The notes under the pieces: model-generated | What the model was told of the DNA's origin: nothing | Seen by the model: only the letters and a program-made list of their open reading frames with translations | Database searches by the model: none | Shown: positions 52,715-61,152 of the stretch, one piece after another | How the letters are laid out: each line of letters opens with the position of its first letter | Numbering within the stretch: the stretch's first letter is position 1 | Program-made: the position numbers and the translations under genes | Source of the DNA: Betaproteobacteria bacterium | Lineage (GTDB): Bacteria > Pseudomonadota > Gammaproteobacteria > Burkholderiales > SG8-39 | Assembly: GCA_947478805.1 (NCBI GenBank) | Contig: CANJXQ010000009.1 | Location: 1 to 61,784 of the forward strand | Reading direction: 5' to 3' | Length of the DNA: 61,784 bases

Positions 52715-53631
52715 ATGAAGTCTTTGCCGACGAAGTCGTGGTCCTGAGCGGGCTCGGGTTTCCGGAGGGGCCTGCCTTCGATCGCGACGGCAATTTCTAC
52801 GTGGGCGACATGGATCTGGGCACCGTCACCCGACGTGCCGCCAACGGGAACGTAACGACCTTTCTTGAAACCGGCGGCGGCATCAACAGCACCAAGGTCG
52901 GCCCTGACCAGGCACTGTGGGCCGTCGACAACACTGGCCGCAACATTCAGACACGCTCAATCATCCCGGCAGCGATGGGAGGATCCGGGCCCAATCCCTC
53001 GCAATACAACGGCCCGCCGAAGATTCACCGGGTCGACCTGCAGAGTGGGCGAGCCGAAGTGGTGTTCGTGGGAGGGCCCGGAAGCTTCACCGGGGTGAAT
53101 GATCTCGTTTTCGACCCCCAGGGCAACTGCTACTTCACCACCGGCTGGGCCGGGGAGGTCTGGTTCTTCAACCGGGCTCGGGAACTGAGTCGTGTCGCCA
53201 CCGGATACGCTTTCGCGAACGGCGTCTGGGTGACGGAAGACGCAGCGACGCTCCTCGTCGTGGAGACACCGACCGGCGTGGTGTGGCGCCACGACATCCT
53301 CGCGCCGGGCAAGGTGGGGCCGCGCCAGGGGTTTGCACTGATGCCGCAGATTCCGGCCCGCTGGACATTTCCCGGGCGTGACCAGGGCGACAGCATGACC
53401 ATGGACGCCAAGGGCAATGCCCTGGTGTGCGGCTGGCAGGGCGGACAGATCGCGGTCTTCGACCCCAAGGGCGAACTGATCGACCGCATCCTGCTCTCCG
53501 ATCGGTGGATCACCAACGCCGCGTTCGGCGGTCCGGACTTTCGTGACCTGTATGTCACGCAATCGATGTCGGGCAAGGTCGTGACGACACGCTGGAAGCA
53601 TCCGGGGATGACGCCCTTTCCGCTCCGGTGA
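52711..53631 (+). CDS. SMP-30/gluconolactonase-like beta-propeller protein
   Basis: 306 residues of the SMP-30/LRE family, a six-bladed propeller that usually hydrolyses lactones with a bound divalent metal. Visible features: 'GFPEGPAFDRDGNFYVGDMD' carrying the metal-binding Glu, 'FTGVNDLVFDPQGNCYFTT' with Asn/Asp, and Asp in 'QGDSMTMDAKGNALVCGW'. No signal peptide. The start ATG 52711 overlaps the DUF35 stop. In the pathway it may open a lactone formed during ring cleavage. It is the last gene of this plus-strand run. Confidence 0.88.
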   Translation: MNEVFADEVVVLSGLGFPEGPAFDRDGNFYVGDMDLGTVTRRAANGNVTTFLETGGGINSTKVGPDQALWAVDNTGRNIQTRSIIPAAMGGSGPNPSQYNGPPKIHRVDLQSGRAEVVFVGGPGSFTGVNDLVFDPQGNCYFTTGWAGEVWFFNRARELSRVATGYAFANGVWVTEDAATLLVVETPTGVVWRHDILAPGKVGPRQGFALMPQIPARWTFPGRDQGDSMTMDAKGNALVCGWQGGQIAVFDPKGELIDRILLSDRWITNAAFGGPDFRDLYVTQSMSGKVVTTRWKHPGMTPFPLR

Positions 53632-53670
53632 TTGGAGCGGTACCTACGATAGGATGCAATCCGTCGCCGA

Positions 53671-54987
53671 TCAGGCGGCCTTCGCGAACCCGAAAAGTTT
53701 CGCCGCATTGCCGCCCATCAGGCGCTCGATGATGTCGCGCGGGACGCCGCCTTGCTCCAGGTCACTAATGGCCTCGGCCGGTGTGCTCGCGTCATGGGTC
53801 GGATAGAGCGAGCCCCAGCCCGCGACGCTGGCAAAGTCTTCCGGCATGCGGCGCACGCCGCCCTCGCCGGTGGTGAAGTTCACCATCGTCTGCCGGTTGA
53901 AGAACACCTTCTCCGGCTCCAGGCTCACCGGGTGCTCCTGCGGCGACAGCCACAGGTAGGTCTCGGCTTTTTCCAGGATCACCGGCAGCCAGCTCGCGCC
54001 CGAATGCGCAAGCACCAGCTTGAGCCTGGGGAAGTTCTCGAGCAGGCCTTCGGCCATCATGGAGGTGAGGAATACCGACATGTCCATGGTCGGCGCGATG
54101 GCTTCCGACACCGGCTGTCCCACATTGGCGTATTCGGCCATGCGGTCGATGAAAGGCGCATTGATGTCGCCTTCCTTGGCCGCGGGACCTGCCATGGGAT
54201 GCACGCAGGCAACCAGGCCGCTCGCCTCGAACGTCTGCCACAGCGGGTCGAACAGGCGCTGCGACGGGTAGAGGTCCTTGTGGAAGGCCGGTGTCATCAT
54301 GGCGGCCCTGAACCCGAGCTTGGCGACGCGTTTGAGCTCCTTGACCGCGAGGCCGATGTTTTGCGCCGGCAACACCGCCACCGGGATGAGCCGGTCCGAG
54401 GCGGCCTTGGCGAAGTCGCGCACCCAGTTGTTGTAGGCGCGCGCGAGCGCCGCGGCGACATCCGGGTTCTCCACCAGCGGGAAGTAATGCAGGAACAGCG
54501 TCGGGTAGAGCACCGCGCGGTGAATCCCCATCTTGTCCATGTCCGCCAGGCGCGCACGGGCATTGCTCGCGCCCGGATTGACGGGATGCCTGACCTTGGG
54601 GTCCAGGCCGCCGATCTGCTCTGCGGTCATGCCCGGCCTCCAGACGGCATGGCGCGGGATGCCGGAGCGATTCAGCCCCGGGACGGACGCGCCATTGAGG
54701 AACACCTTCTCGTCGATGTCGTCGCCATACGGCCAGAACCAGCTGCGCGCCAGCGCGCGGTATTCGGGTTCCAGGAATTTCGTCCACAACTCCGGTGCCT
54801 CCAGCACATGGCTGTCCGTGTCCATGACCCTGAATTGGGTGGGCTTCCCGGGGGCGGCCTTCGCTGCGGACTTCGGCGCGGGTTTCGCTGCCGTCTTCGT
54901 CGCCGGCTTTGCCTTCGGCCTCAATTGTGCCGAGGGCTTGGATGCCTTTCGCGCTGCCGGTTTCGCTGCCGCTTTCGACCTTGCCAT
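53671..54987 (-). CDS. amidohydrolase-2 family protein, class A, with Ala/Lys/Pro-rich tail (A5)
   Basis: 438 residues. Residues 1 to about 50 are a low-complexity Ala/Lys/Pro tail ('ARSKAAAKPAARKASKPSAQ') like histone H1 tails, absent from A1. The rest parallels A1 closely: Asp58-x-His60 in 'DTDSHVLE', His in 'VACVHPMAGP', His in 'LVLAHSGASWLP', and Leu in place of the last-strand Asp ('GWGSLYPTHD'). AAGGAGAC precedes ATG 54987. It lies in a three-gene unit with the Zn dehydrogenase and class B gene A6, mirroring the A1-A2 neighbourhood. Confidence 0.9.
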   Translation of the reverse strand: MARSKAAAKPAARKASKPSAQLRPKAKPATKTAAKPAPKSAAKAAPGKPTQFRVMDTDSHVLEAPELWTKFLEPEYRALARSWFWPYGDDIDEKVFLNGASVPGLNRSGIPRHAVWRPGMTAEQIGGLDPKVRHPVNPGASNARARLADMDKMGIHRAVLYPTLFLHYFPLVENPDVAAALARAYNNWVRDFAKAASDRLIPVAVLPAQNIGLAVKELKRVAKLGFRAAMMTPAFHKDLYPSQRLFDPLWQTFEASGLVACVHPMAGPAAKEGDINAPFIDRMAEYANVGQPVSEAIAPTMDMSVFLTSMMAEGLLENFPRLKLVLAHSGASWLPVILEKAETYLWLSPQEHPVSLEPEKVFFNRQTMVNFTTGEGGVRRMPEDFASVAGWGSLYPTHDASTPAEAISDLEQGGVPRDIIERLMGGNAAKLFGFAKAA

Positions 54988-55034
54988 GCTGCTGTCTCCT
55001 TGAGCTGTGCTTGATTGCGACGCGCGTTCGGCGC

Positions 55035-56135
55035 CTACGGAATCAGTACGGCGCGGCGCACTTCGCTCGATTTCTGGTCCCACTCGGATGCCTGGAAGGC
55101 GCGGTCGATGTCGTCCAGCTTGAATCGGTGCGACACCATCTTGTCGAAGGGCATGCGCTCGTTATTTCGCGCCAGAAAGTCCACCGTGTTGCCAAGCGAC
55201 ACCGGGTTGTACATGCTCGAGCCGACGATGCGCTTGCCGAAACCGACCAGCGTGGAGAGGTCGATGTTGACCGGCTTGCCGGGAAAAAAACTGCCGATCT
55301 CCATCACCGTGCCCATGGGCCGCAGCATGGCGACGGCCTCAACCACCAGTTCGGGAATGCCGACCAGTTCCATCACGACGTGCGCGCCGAGGCCGCCGGT
55401 TTCCTTCTTCACCGCGGCAACGCGCTCCGCCGATGTGGACAGTTCCGCGGCGTTGATGGTGATATCGGCGCCAAAGTCCTTCGCCAGGTCGAGGCGATTC
55501 TGCAGGCGGTCGGTGACGATGATCGGGTATGCGCCGCGGGCCTTGGCCATTGCCACGGCAGTCAGGCCCAGGCCGCCGGCACCCATCACCACAATCGCCT
55601 GCCCGACCTTGATGTCGGCCACCTCGATGCCCATGCCCACGGTGCCCATGGCGCAGTTCACGCAGGCGAGCGTCTCGTCGCAGACATGGTCCGGGGCCTT
55701 GAACACGGCCTGCGTTGGGGTGACGTAGTAGTAGTCCGCGAAGGTGCTGCGAAAGTAGGGGAACTGTCCGAGCACCGCCTTCTGGCGTGCCGGGCAATAG
55801 CGCGAATTGTGGCCTTCGAGGCAGATCGTGCAGCGCCCACAGGGGATCGGCCCGGAGTAGACCACGCGGTCGCCTTCCTTGAGCGGCGTGCCGCGGTGGT
55901 CGCTGGTGACGCCCTTGCCCAGCTTGTAGATGGTGCCGGTGCCTTCGTGCCCCAACGGCACCATGTCCGTGCCCAGGGTGCCGTCGCCGCGCCAGATGTG
56001 CAGGTCGGAGCCGCAGATGCCGGCAGCTGTGATCTTCAACACCATCGCCCCGGGCTCGGGATCCGGCACCTGGAACTCGCGGAATTCGAACGGGCCGCGC
56101 TTGCCCGTCAATACTGCCAATCGGCCCGATGTCAT
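55035..56135 (-). CDS. zinc-dependent alcohol dehydrogenase (MDR family)
   Basis: 366 residues. Catalytic zinc site: Cys in 'CGSDLHIW' and 'GHEGTG'. Structural zinc loop: 'CGRCTICLEGHNSRYC', four Cys. NAD(P) loop: 'VVMGAGGLGLTAVAMAKARG'. Substrate not predictable; the presence between two amidohydrolase genes suggests an alcohol intermediate of the same pathway. AAGGACCTCTC precedes the ATG. It is not the parent of the remnant at 45165, which belongs to another subgroup. Confidence 0.92.
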   Translation of the reverse strand: MTSGRLAVLTGKRGPFEFREFQVPDPEPGAMVLKITAAGICGSDLHIWRGDGTLGTDMVPLGHEGTGTIYKLGKGVTSDHRGTPLKEGDRVVYSGPIPCGRCTICLEGHNSRYCPARQKAVLGQFPYFRSTFADYYYVTPTQAVFKAPDHVCDETLACVNCAMGTVGMGIEVADIKVGQAIVVMGAGGLGLTAVAMAKARGAYPIIVTDRLQNRLDLAKDFGADITINAAELSTSAERVAAVKKETGGLGAHVVMELVGIPELVVEAVAMLRPMGTVMEIGSFFPGKPVNIDLSTLVGFGKRIVGSSMYNPVSLGNTVDFLARNNERMPFDKMVSHRFKLDDIDRAFQASEWDQKSSEVRRAVLIP

Positions 56136-56175
56136 GAGAGGTCCTTGATCTGATCTGTGATTGGGTGGGTGCGGC

Positions 56176-57546
56176 TCAGCCGCGCTCGAGGTGCGCGTAT
56201 TCCTTTTTCACGTCCTCCGGCTTGGGGAACCAGGCCGGTCGCGCGTAGCTCGACGGCTCCTCGGTGACGAAGAGTTTCTGCTCGATGCCGTACATGCGCG
56301 AAGCATTCGCCCCCATGAGCTTGACCTGCGTGTCTTTCGGCACACCGGTTTCGTTCATCTCGTGCATCGCCGTCCAGGCGTCGGCTGCATCGTGGTGGTA
56401 GGCGTCGGAGGACCACACGCCGACATTCTCGAAATACCTGTGTTGCTTGAACAGCGCCGTCTCGTCGCCTTCGAATGCGATCAGGAAGCGCTCGAAGAAA
56501 ATCTCGCTCGGCAAGCGCGTCACCTTGGCTCGCCGCTCGTTGCGATACAGCTTGAACTGCTTGTCGCATTCCTCCAGCACATGCGGCAGCCAGCCGGCGT
56601 TCGATTCCATGATGGCCATGCGCGTGAGGCCCGGGTATTTTTCGAGAAAGCCCGACAGCAGGACGTTGGCAAGCCAGGTCTTGGCCTCGTGCACGAAACT
56701 CAGGCTTTGGCCGGCAATGGATATCTGGTTCGGGTTTTCCGCGCGCGCCACCATGCTGGCGGGCGACCAGTTGTGGCTGTCGAGGTGGTTGTAGCCCAGT
56801 GAGATCTTTGCCGCCGATCCCTGTGCCGTCAGCTGGTGCATGCCGACCACGATGCCGGTTTCCTCCACGGCACGCCACATGGGCGCCGTTGCAGGCTTGA
56901 TCGGGTAATTGCCGAGCACGTCCACCGGTCGTACCAGGATGGCCTTGAAGCCGCGCTTGGCGACGCGGCGGATTTCGTCGGCTGCCATCTCGGGGTTCTG
57001 GCTCGGCACGCAGGCGGCAGGGAACAGGCGATCCGGATATTGCGAGCACCAGTCCCAGGCCCAGTCGTTGTAGGCGCGGGCGGCGAGGGCCGCAGCGCGA
57101 TGGTTCTTGATGAACAGGAAGTGCGACACCATACGCAGCGGTATGACCATGACCTGGTCGATACCCATCAGGTCGAGGTCCTTGACGCGCGCATGCGGGT
57201 CGCGCGCGCCCTTGTGCCACACGTACTCGCATTGCTCTTCGGTGAGGTCCATGGAGTAGAGCTTGCGCTTCATGCGCTTGTCGAGTCCCGGCCCGCCGAG
57301 CTCCTGTACTGCCGGGCCGCGCGGTTTGCCCCAGGTCGATCCCATGCGGCCGGAGTTCCAGATGTTGATGGTGCCGATGCTGCCGTTCACCATCAGGTTG
57401 CTGCCCTCGGGGTAGTACCAGGGGCGAATCTCTTCGCGTTCCCTTGCCGTTAGGTAGTTCCACTGGTCGGGGGACTCCGTGACATGGGCGTCACAGTCGA
57501 ACACGGGGAAATCCTTCTTCATCGGCTTCTTGGTCTCGGCTTTCAT
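56176..57546 (-). CDS. amidohydrolase-2 family protein, class B (A6)
   Basis: 456 residues, close paralogue of A2 along the whole length, including the N-terminal insertion. Ligands: Asp19-x-His21 in 'DCDAHVTE', His in 'VVGMHQLTAQG', Asp in 'VWSSDAYHHD'; Glu in 'MAIMESNAGWLPHV' replaces the sixth-strand His. Start at 57546 with GGAGGACAG upstream. First gene of the unit A6, dehydrogenase, A5, and divergent from a Bug receptor. Confidence 0.9.
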   Translation of the reverse strand: MKAETKKPMKKDFPVFDCDAHVTESPDQWNYLTAREREEIRPWYYPEGSNLMVNGSIGTINIWNSGRMGSTWGKPRGPAVQELGGPGLDKRMKRKLYSMDLTEEQCEYVWHKGARDPHARVKDLDLMGIDQVMVIPLRMVSHFLFIKNHRAAALAARAYNDWAWDWCSQYPDRLFPAACVPSQNPEMAADEIRRVAKRGFKAILVRPVDVLGNYPIKPATAPMWRAVEETGIVVGMHQLTAQGSAAKISLGYNHLDSHNWSPASMVARAENPNQISIAGQSLSFVHEAKTWLANVLLSGFLEKYPGLTRMAIMESNAGWLPHVLEECDKQFKLYRNERRAKVTRLPSEIFFERFLIAFEGDETALFKQHRYFENVGVWSSDAYHHDAADAWTAMHEMNETGVPKDTQVKLMGANASRMYGIEQKLFVTEEPSSYARPAWFPKPEDVKKEYAHLERG

Positions 57547-57796
57547 CTGTCCTCCGTTGCGCCGCACGGGTGTTCTTGTCGCGGCGTATTCCATGGGGAG
57601 CTGTGGAAAAGATTCCCATCGCAGGTTGCGATCAAATATACACTGGGCTTGACTCCGCCGGGAGCCATGCATTTCTTGCATGCCGAACTCGTTGAACATC
57701 CGGCAGCATGCGGGCGCTGCGGAGCACTCATAAAGCGCATTGCCGGCGCAATTCTTGCGACTGTAGAATCATTTCGACAAAAAAAGGAGCGAGCTC
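57547..57796. promoter_or_regulatory. divergent intergenic region A6 / Bug receptor
   Basis: A 250-bp gap with promoters for both sides. An inverted repeat CATGCA-TTTCT-TGCATG (57666-57682) is central and could be an operator. A TATATT-like stretch near 57637 may serve the A6 direction. No coding remnant seen. Confidence 0.4.
57740..57769 (+). promoter_or_regulatory. possible sigma-70 promoter of the Bug receptor gene
   Basis: TTGCCG (57740-57745), 18-bp spacer, TAGAAT (57764-57769), about 28 bp before the start codon. An AAAAAAAGGAG ribosome site follows. Confidence 0.35.
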
Positions 57797-58756
57797 ATGA
57801 AGTCGAAAAGTTTTGCGACTGCCATCTGCCTGTCGGTGTCGCTGGTGACAACCGGGGCCATGGCACAGGCCTATCCTGTCCGGCCGGTCACCATCGTGGT
57901 GCCCGCCTCTCCGGGCGGATCGACCGATGCCGTCGGCCGTGTCTTCGCCAAGTTCATGGAGCCGCGCATCAAGCAGCCGGTGATCATCGAGAATCGCAGC
58001 GGGGCGGGTGGCTATGTCGGTGGCAGCGCCGTTGCGCGCGCGAATCCGGACGGTTACACCCTGCTGTTCGCGCCCGACGTGATCCTCTACTCCAACCTGT
58101 TCATCAAGGACCAGCGTGTGCTGTCGCAGGAACTCCTGCCGATTGCCGCGGTCGGCTCCTCGCCCTTTGCCATCGTTGCAAATTCCAAGCTGCCGGTGAA
58201 GACCATGCGTGATTTCATCGCCTTCATCAAGGCCAATCCGGGCAAGCACAACTACGGGGCGGTGGGCGGCACCACCGTGCAACTGGAGACCAACGCCTTC
58301 ATCCGCTCCAATGGCCTGGACATGGTCGAGATCCCCTACCCGGATACCGCAGGACCCGTGCGTGCGCTGGCGAGCAACACCATCCAGTTTTTCTGGAGCC
58401 CCATCACGACGCTGAAAGCGATACTCGATACCGGTGCCGGCGTTGGCCTCGCCGTCACGTCGGAGCGTCGCCAGCCACTGGCACCGGACATTCCGACCAC
58501 CGGGGAGCAGGGGATCAACGTGGTGTACAACGTGAACAACGGTCTCTTCGGCCCGTTGAATGTGCCCAAGGACATCGTGGACTTGCTCAACCGCGTCTCG
58601 AACGAAATTACCAGCGGCGCCGAAGGCAAGGCCATGTTGGCCAAGTTCGGTTATGAATCCGTAACCGCAGACCCGGCCGAGATAGCGCGGCAGATTGCCG
58701 CGAGCAGCAAGCGCTATACCGAGATTGCAGCGAGTATCGGGCTCAAACCGCAGTAG
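57797..58756 (+). CDS. Bug/TctC-family periplasmic solute receptor
   Basis: 319 residues with a signal peptide ('AICLSVSLVTTGAMAQ', cleavage about 23) and the textbook Bug opening 'YPVRPVTIVVPASPGGSTDA'; 'VIIENRSGAGGYVGGSAVAR' is the second ligand loop. AAGGAG precedes the ATG. Of the five receptors it is the closest to the classical Bug consensus. Followed by an aldehyde dehydrogenase after a 99-bp gap. Confidence 0.94.
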   Translation: MKSKSFATAICLSVSLVTTGAMAQAYPVRPVTIVVPASPGGSTDAVGRVFAKFMEPRIKQPVIIENRSGAGGYVGGSAVARANPDGYTLLFAPDVILYSNLFIKDQRVLSQELLPIAAVGSSPFAIVANSKLPVKTMRDFIAFIKANPGKHNYGAVGGTTVQLETNAFIRSNGLDMVEIPYPDTAGPVRALASNTIQFFWSPITTLKAILDTGAGVGLAVTSERRQPLAPDIPTTGEQGINVVYNVNNGLFGPLNVPKDIVDLLNRVSNEITSGAEGKAMLAKFGYESVTADPAEIARQIAASSKRYTEIAASIGLKPQ

Positions 58757-58855
58757 TCGCGGCGCATGCAAGGCCCGGACGACGGAGGGGCGGCTTGCCC
58801 CGGAGATTGGCCTTGCGACAGCAAAGCGTACTGCAAGGCAACATGAGGGATCAGC

Positions 58856-60361
58856 ATGGCCGAAAGTGACGACAGCTTGGCGCTAGCCGCCGAAGGGGCG
58901 CGAAACGAGAATACCCTGCGGTTCCTGAAGAGCGGCGCGCGCGGGCTCTACATCGGCGGGCGATTCGTTCCTTCCTTGTCGGGCAAGACCTTCGAGACCA
59001 TCAATCCTGCGAACGAGCGGCGCCTGGCCATGGTGGCCGAGGGGGGCGAGGCCGATATCGATGCGGCGGTGGCGGCGGCACGCAAGGCCTTCGATCACGG
59101 CCCCTGGCCAAGGATGCGACCGGCCGATCGGGCGAAGGTGCTCTATCGCCTCGCCGATATCGTCCAGGCACACACCGAGGAACTGGCCGAACTCGACACG
59201 CTGGACAGCGGCCTGATGATATCCGTGACCCGGCCTGCGGCGCAGGGGATACCGGATGCCCTGCGCGAGGCGGCGAGCTGGGCGAACAAGGTGCAGGGGG
59301 AAACCTATCCAACCGGCACCGATCACTTCAGCTTTTCCCTGCGCGAACCGGTCGGCGTGTGCGGCATCATCATCCCGTGGAATGGCCCGGCAGTGCTGGC
59401 CGCGCGCAAGCCCGCGATTGCGCTGGCGTGCGGGAATACCGTCATCGTGAAGCCGGCCGAGCAGACCCCTTTGTCAGCATTGCGCCTGGCGGAGCTCATC
59501 AGTGAGGCCGGGTTTCCGGAAGGTGTCATCAATATCGTCACCGGATTCGGGCTCGGCGCGGGCAGCGCGCTGGCCAACCACCCGGGCGTGGATGCCATGT
59601 CATTCACCGGTTCGGCGGCCGTCGGCCAGGAGATCGTCAGGGGCTCGGCGATCAATTTCAAGAAGGTGATGCTCGAGCTTGGCGGCAAGTCGCCGCATGT
59701 CATTTTTGCCGATGCCGACCTGGAGCGCGCGGTGCCGAACGCGGCGTTGGGCGTATTCCGCAATCACGGCCAGATGTGCTTTGCCGGGTCGCGAATCCTG
59801 GTGCAGCGCGAAATCTATCCGGAATTCGCGGCGGCCCTGGCGAAATTCGCCGCCGACATGAAAGTCGCCTCGCCCTGGGACCCGGATGCGAAGATCGGGC
59901 CGCTGGTATCGGCCGCGCAGTTCGAGCGCGTAACCGGTTACATCGATCTCGGCGTGCGCGAAGGCGCCCGGTTGAGCGCGGGCGGCAGGCTCGACGGGGG
60001 CAAGGGGTACTACGTCAGGCCGACGGTGTTCAGCGACGTGGAGAACCGCATGAGGATCGCGCAGGAGGAGATCTTCGGTCCGGTGGCGTCGCTCATCCCC
60101 TTCGATACCGAAGAGGAGGCGGTGGCCAAGGGCAATGACACGGTCTATGGCCTGGGCGCCGGCATCTGGACGCGCGACGTCGGCCGCGCCATCCGCATGT
60201 CGCGGCAACTGCGCGCCGGGCATGTGTGGATCAACGGCTACGGTCTGCGCAACGAGATGGCGCCCTTCGGCGGATTCAAGCATTCCGGCATCGGCCGCGA
60301 GGGCGGCAAGTATTCGGTCGAGTTCTACAGCGAGATGAAGTCGGTGTTCATCAGTGTCTGA
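58856..60361 (+). CDS. NAD(P)-dependent aldehyde dehydrogenase
   Basis: 501 residues, normal length for the ALDH superfamily. Catalytic Glu in 'MLELGGKSPHVIF', catalytic Cys in 'NHGQMCFAGSRILVQ', cofactor region 'FTGSAAVGQEIV', and 'PFGGFKHSGIGREGGKYS' near the end. It oxidises an aldehyde to an acid, likely the product of an alcohol dehydrogenase step. GAGGGATCAGC precedes the ATG. Substrate unknown. Confidence 0.95.
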   Translation: MAESDDSLALAAEGARNENTLRFLKSGARGLYIGGRFVPSLSGKTFETINPANERRLAMVAEGGEADIDAAVAAARKAFDHGPWPRMRPADRAKVLYRLADIVQAHTEELAELDTLDSGLMISVTRPAAQGIPDALREAASWANKVQGETYPTGTDHFSFSLREPVGVCGIIIPWNGPAVLAARKPAIALACGNTVIVKPAEQTPLSALRLAELISEAGFPEGVINIVTGFGLGAGSALANHPGVDAMSFTGSAAVGQEIVRGSAINFKKVMLELGGKSPHVIFADADLERAVPNAALGVFRNHGQMCFAGSRILVQREIYPEFAAALAKFAADMKVASPWDPDAKIGPLVSAAQFERVTGYIDLGVREGARLSAGGRLDGGKGYYVRPTVFSDVENRMRIAQEEIFGPVASLIPFDTEEEAVAKGNDTVYGLGAGIWTRDVGRAIRMSRQLRAGHVWINGYGLRNEMAPFGGFKHSGIGREGGKYSVEFYSEMKSVFISV

Positions 60362-60418
60362 TGCGACGTTGCGCGACGTGGCTTCGGTGATGCATTCCAA
60401 GCAGGGGAGATGGGTTAA

Positions 60419-61126
60419 ATGAAAGCACTGGTAACCGGCGCGAACAGGGGCCTTGGCCTGGGCATCTGCACGGCGATGCGAGACAAGGGCTACGACGTCT
60501 TTGCCGCCTGCCGCAAGAGCTCGCCCGAGCTCGGTGCGCTGGGTGTGCGTTTGGTGGAGGGCGTTGACGTCGGGAATCCCGAAGCGATTGCGGCCATTCG
60601 CAATGCGCTGGGCAAGGACGTGCTCGATGTCGTCGTGTGTAACGCTGCGATCAACATCAGCTATGCCTACCGGACCATCGAGGAACTCAAGCTCGAGGAT
60701 GTGGAGGACGAGTACCGCGTCAACACCGTGGGCATGGTGCGCACGGTGCAGGCCGTGCTGCCGAACCTCCATGAGGGATCGAAGGTCATCCTGCTGACAA
60801 CCAGCGGCGGCACGCTCGGGCGCAATCCGCTTCGCGGCGGCAGCTACGGCTACCGCATGTCCAAGGGCGGCATCAATACCTTCGGCTTTCTGCTGGCTTC
60901 CGAACTTCGTCCGCGCGGCATCGCCGTGCGCATGATCAGCCCGGGACCTGTCGACACCGACATGACGCGCGTGATCAATGCCTCGGGCATCGTCAAGACG
61001 GCCATCGTGCATGGGCACGTCCCCGACCCGGTAACGGCAGGCAACGTGGTGCTGCGCCAGATCGACGAACTGGACATGGAGTCCACGGGCTCCTGGATCG
61101 ACCAGACGGGCAAGCTCTGGGCCTGA
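60419..61126 (+). CDS. SDR-family oxidoreductase
   Basis: 235 residues: cofactor loop 'ALVTGANRGLGLGICTAM', 'NAAINISYAY', catalytic Ser region 'LTTSGGTLGRN', Tyr/Lys in 'YGYRMSKGG', and 'SPGPVDTDMT'. Slightly shorter than the other SDRs and without the 'VVDGG' end, so it resembles C-factor/YciK-like members. AGGGGAGAT precedes the ATG. It lies 57 bp after the aldehyde dehydrogenase and 26 bp before amidohydrolase A7. Confidence 0.92.
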   Translation: MKALVTGANRGLGLGICTAMRDKGYDVFAACRKSSPELGALGVRLVEGVDVGNPEAIAAIRNALGKDVLDVVVCNAAINISYAYRTIEELKLEDVEDEYRVNTVGMVRTVQAVLPNLHEGSKVILLTTSGGTLGRNPLRGGSYGYRMSKGGINTFGFLLASELRPRGIAVRMISPGPVDTDMTRVINASGIVKTAIVHGHVPDPVTAGNVVLRQIDELDMESTGSWIDQTGKLWA

Positions 61127-61152
61127 GCATTCATACTATTGGAGGGACGACC

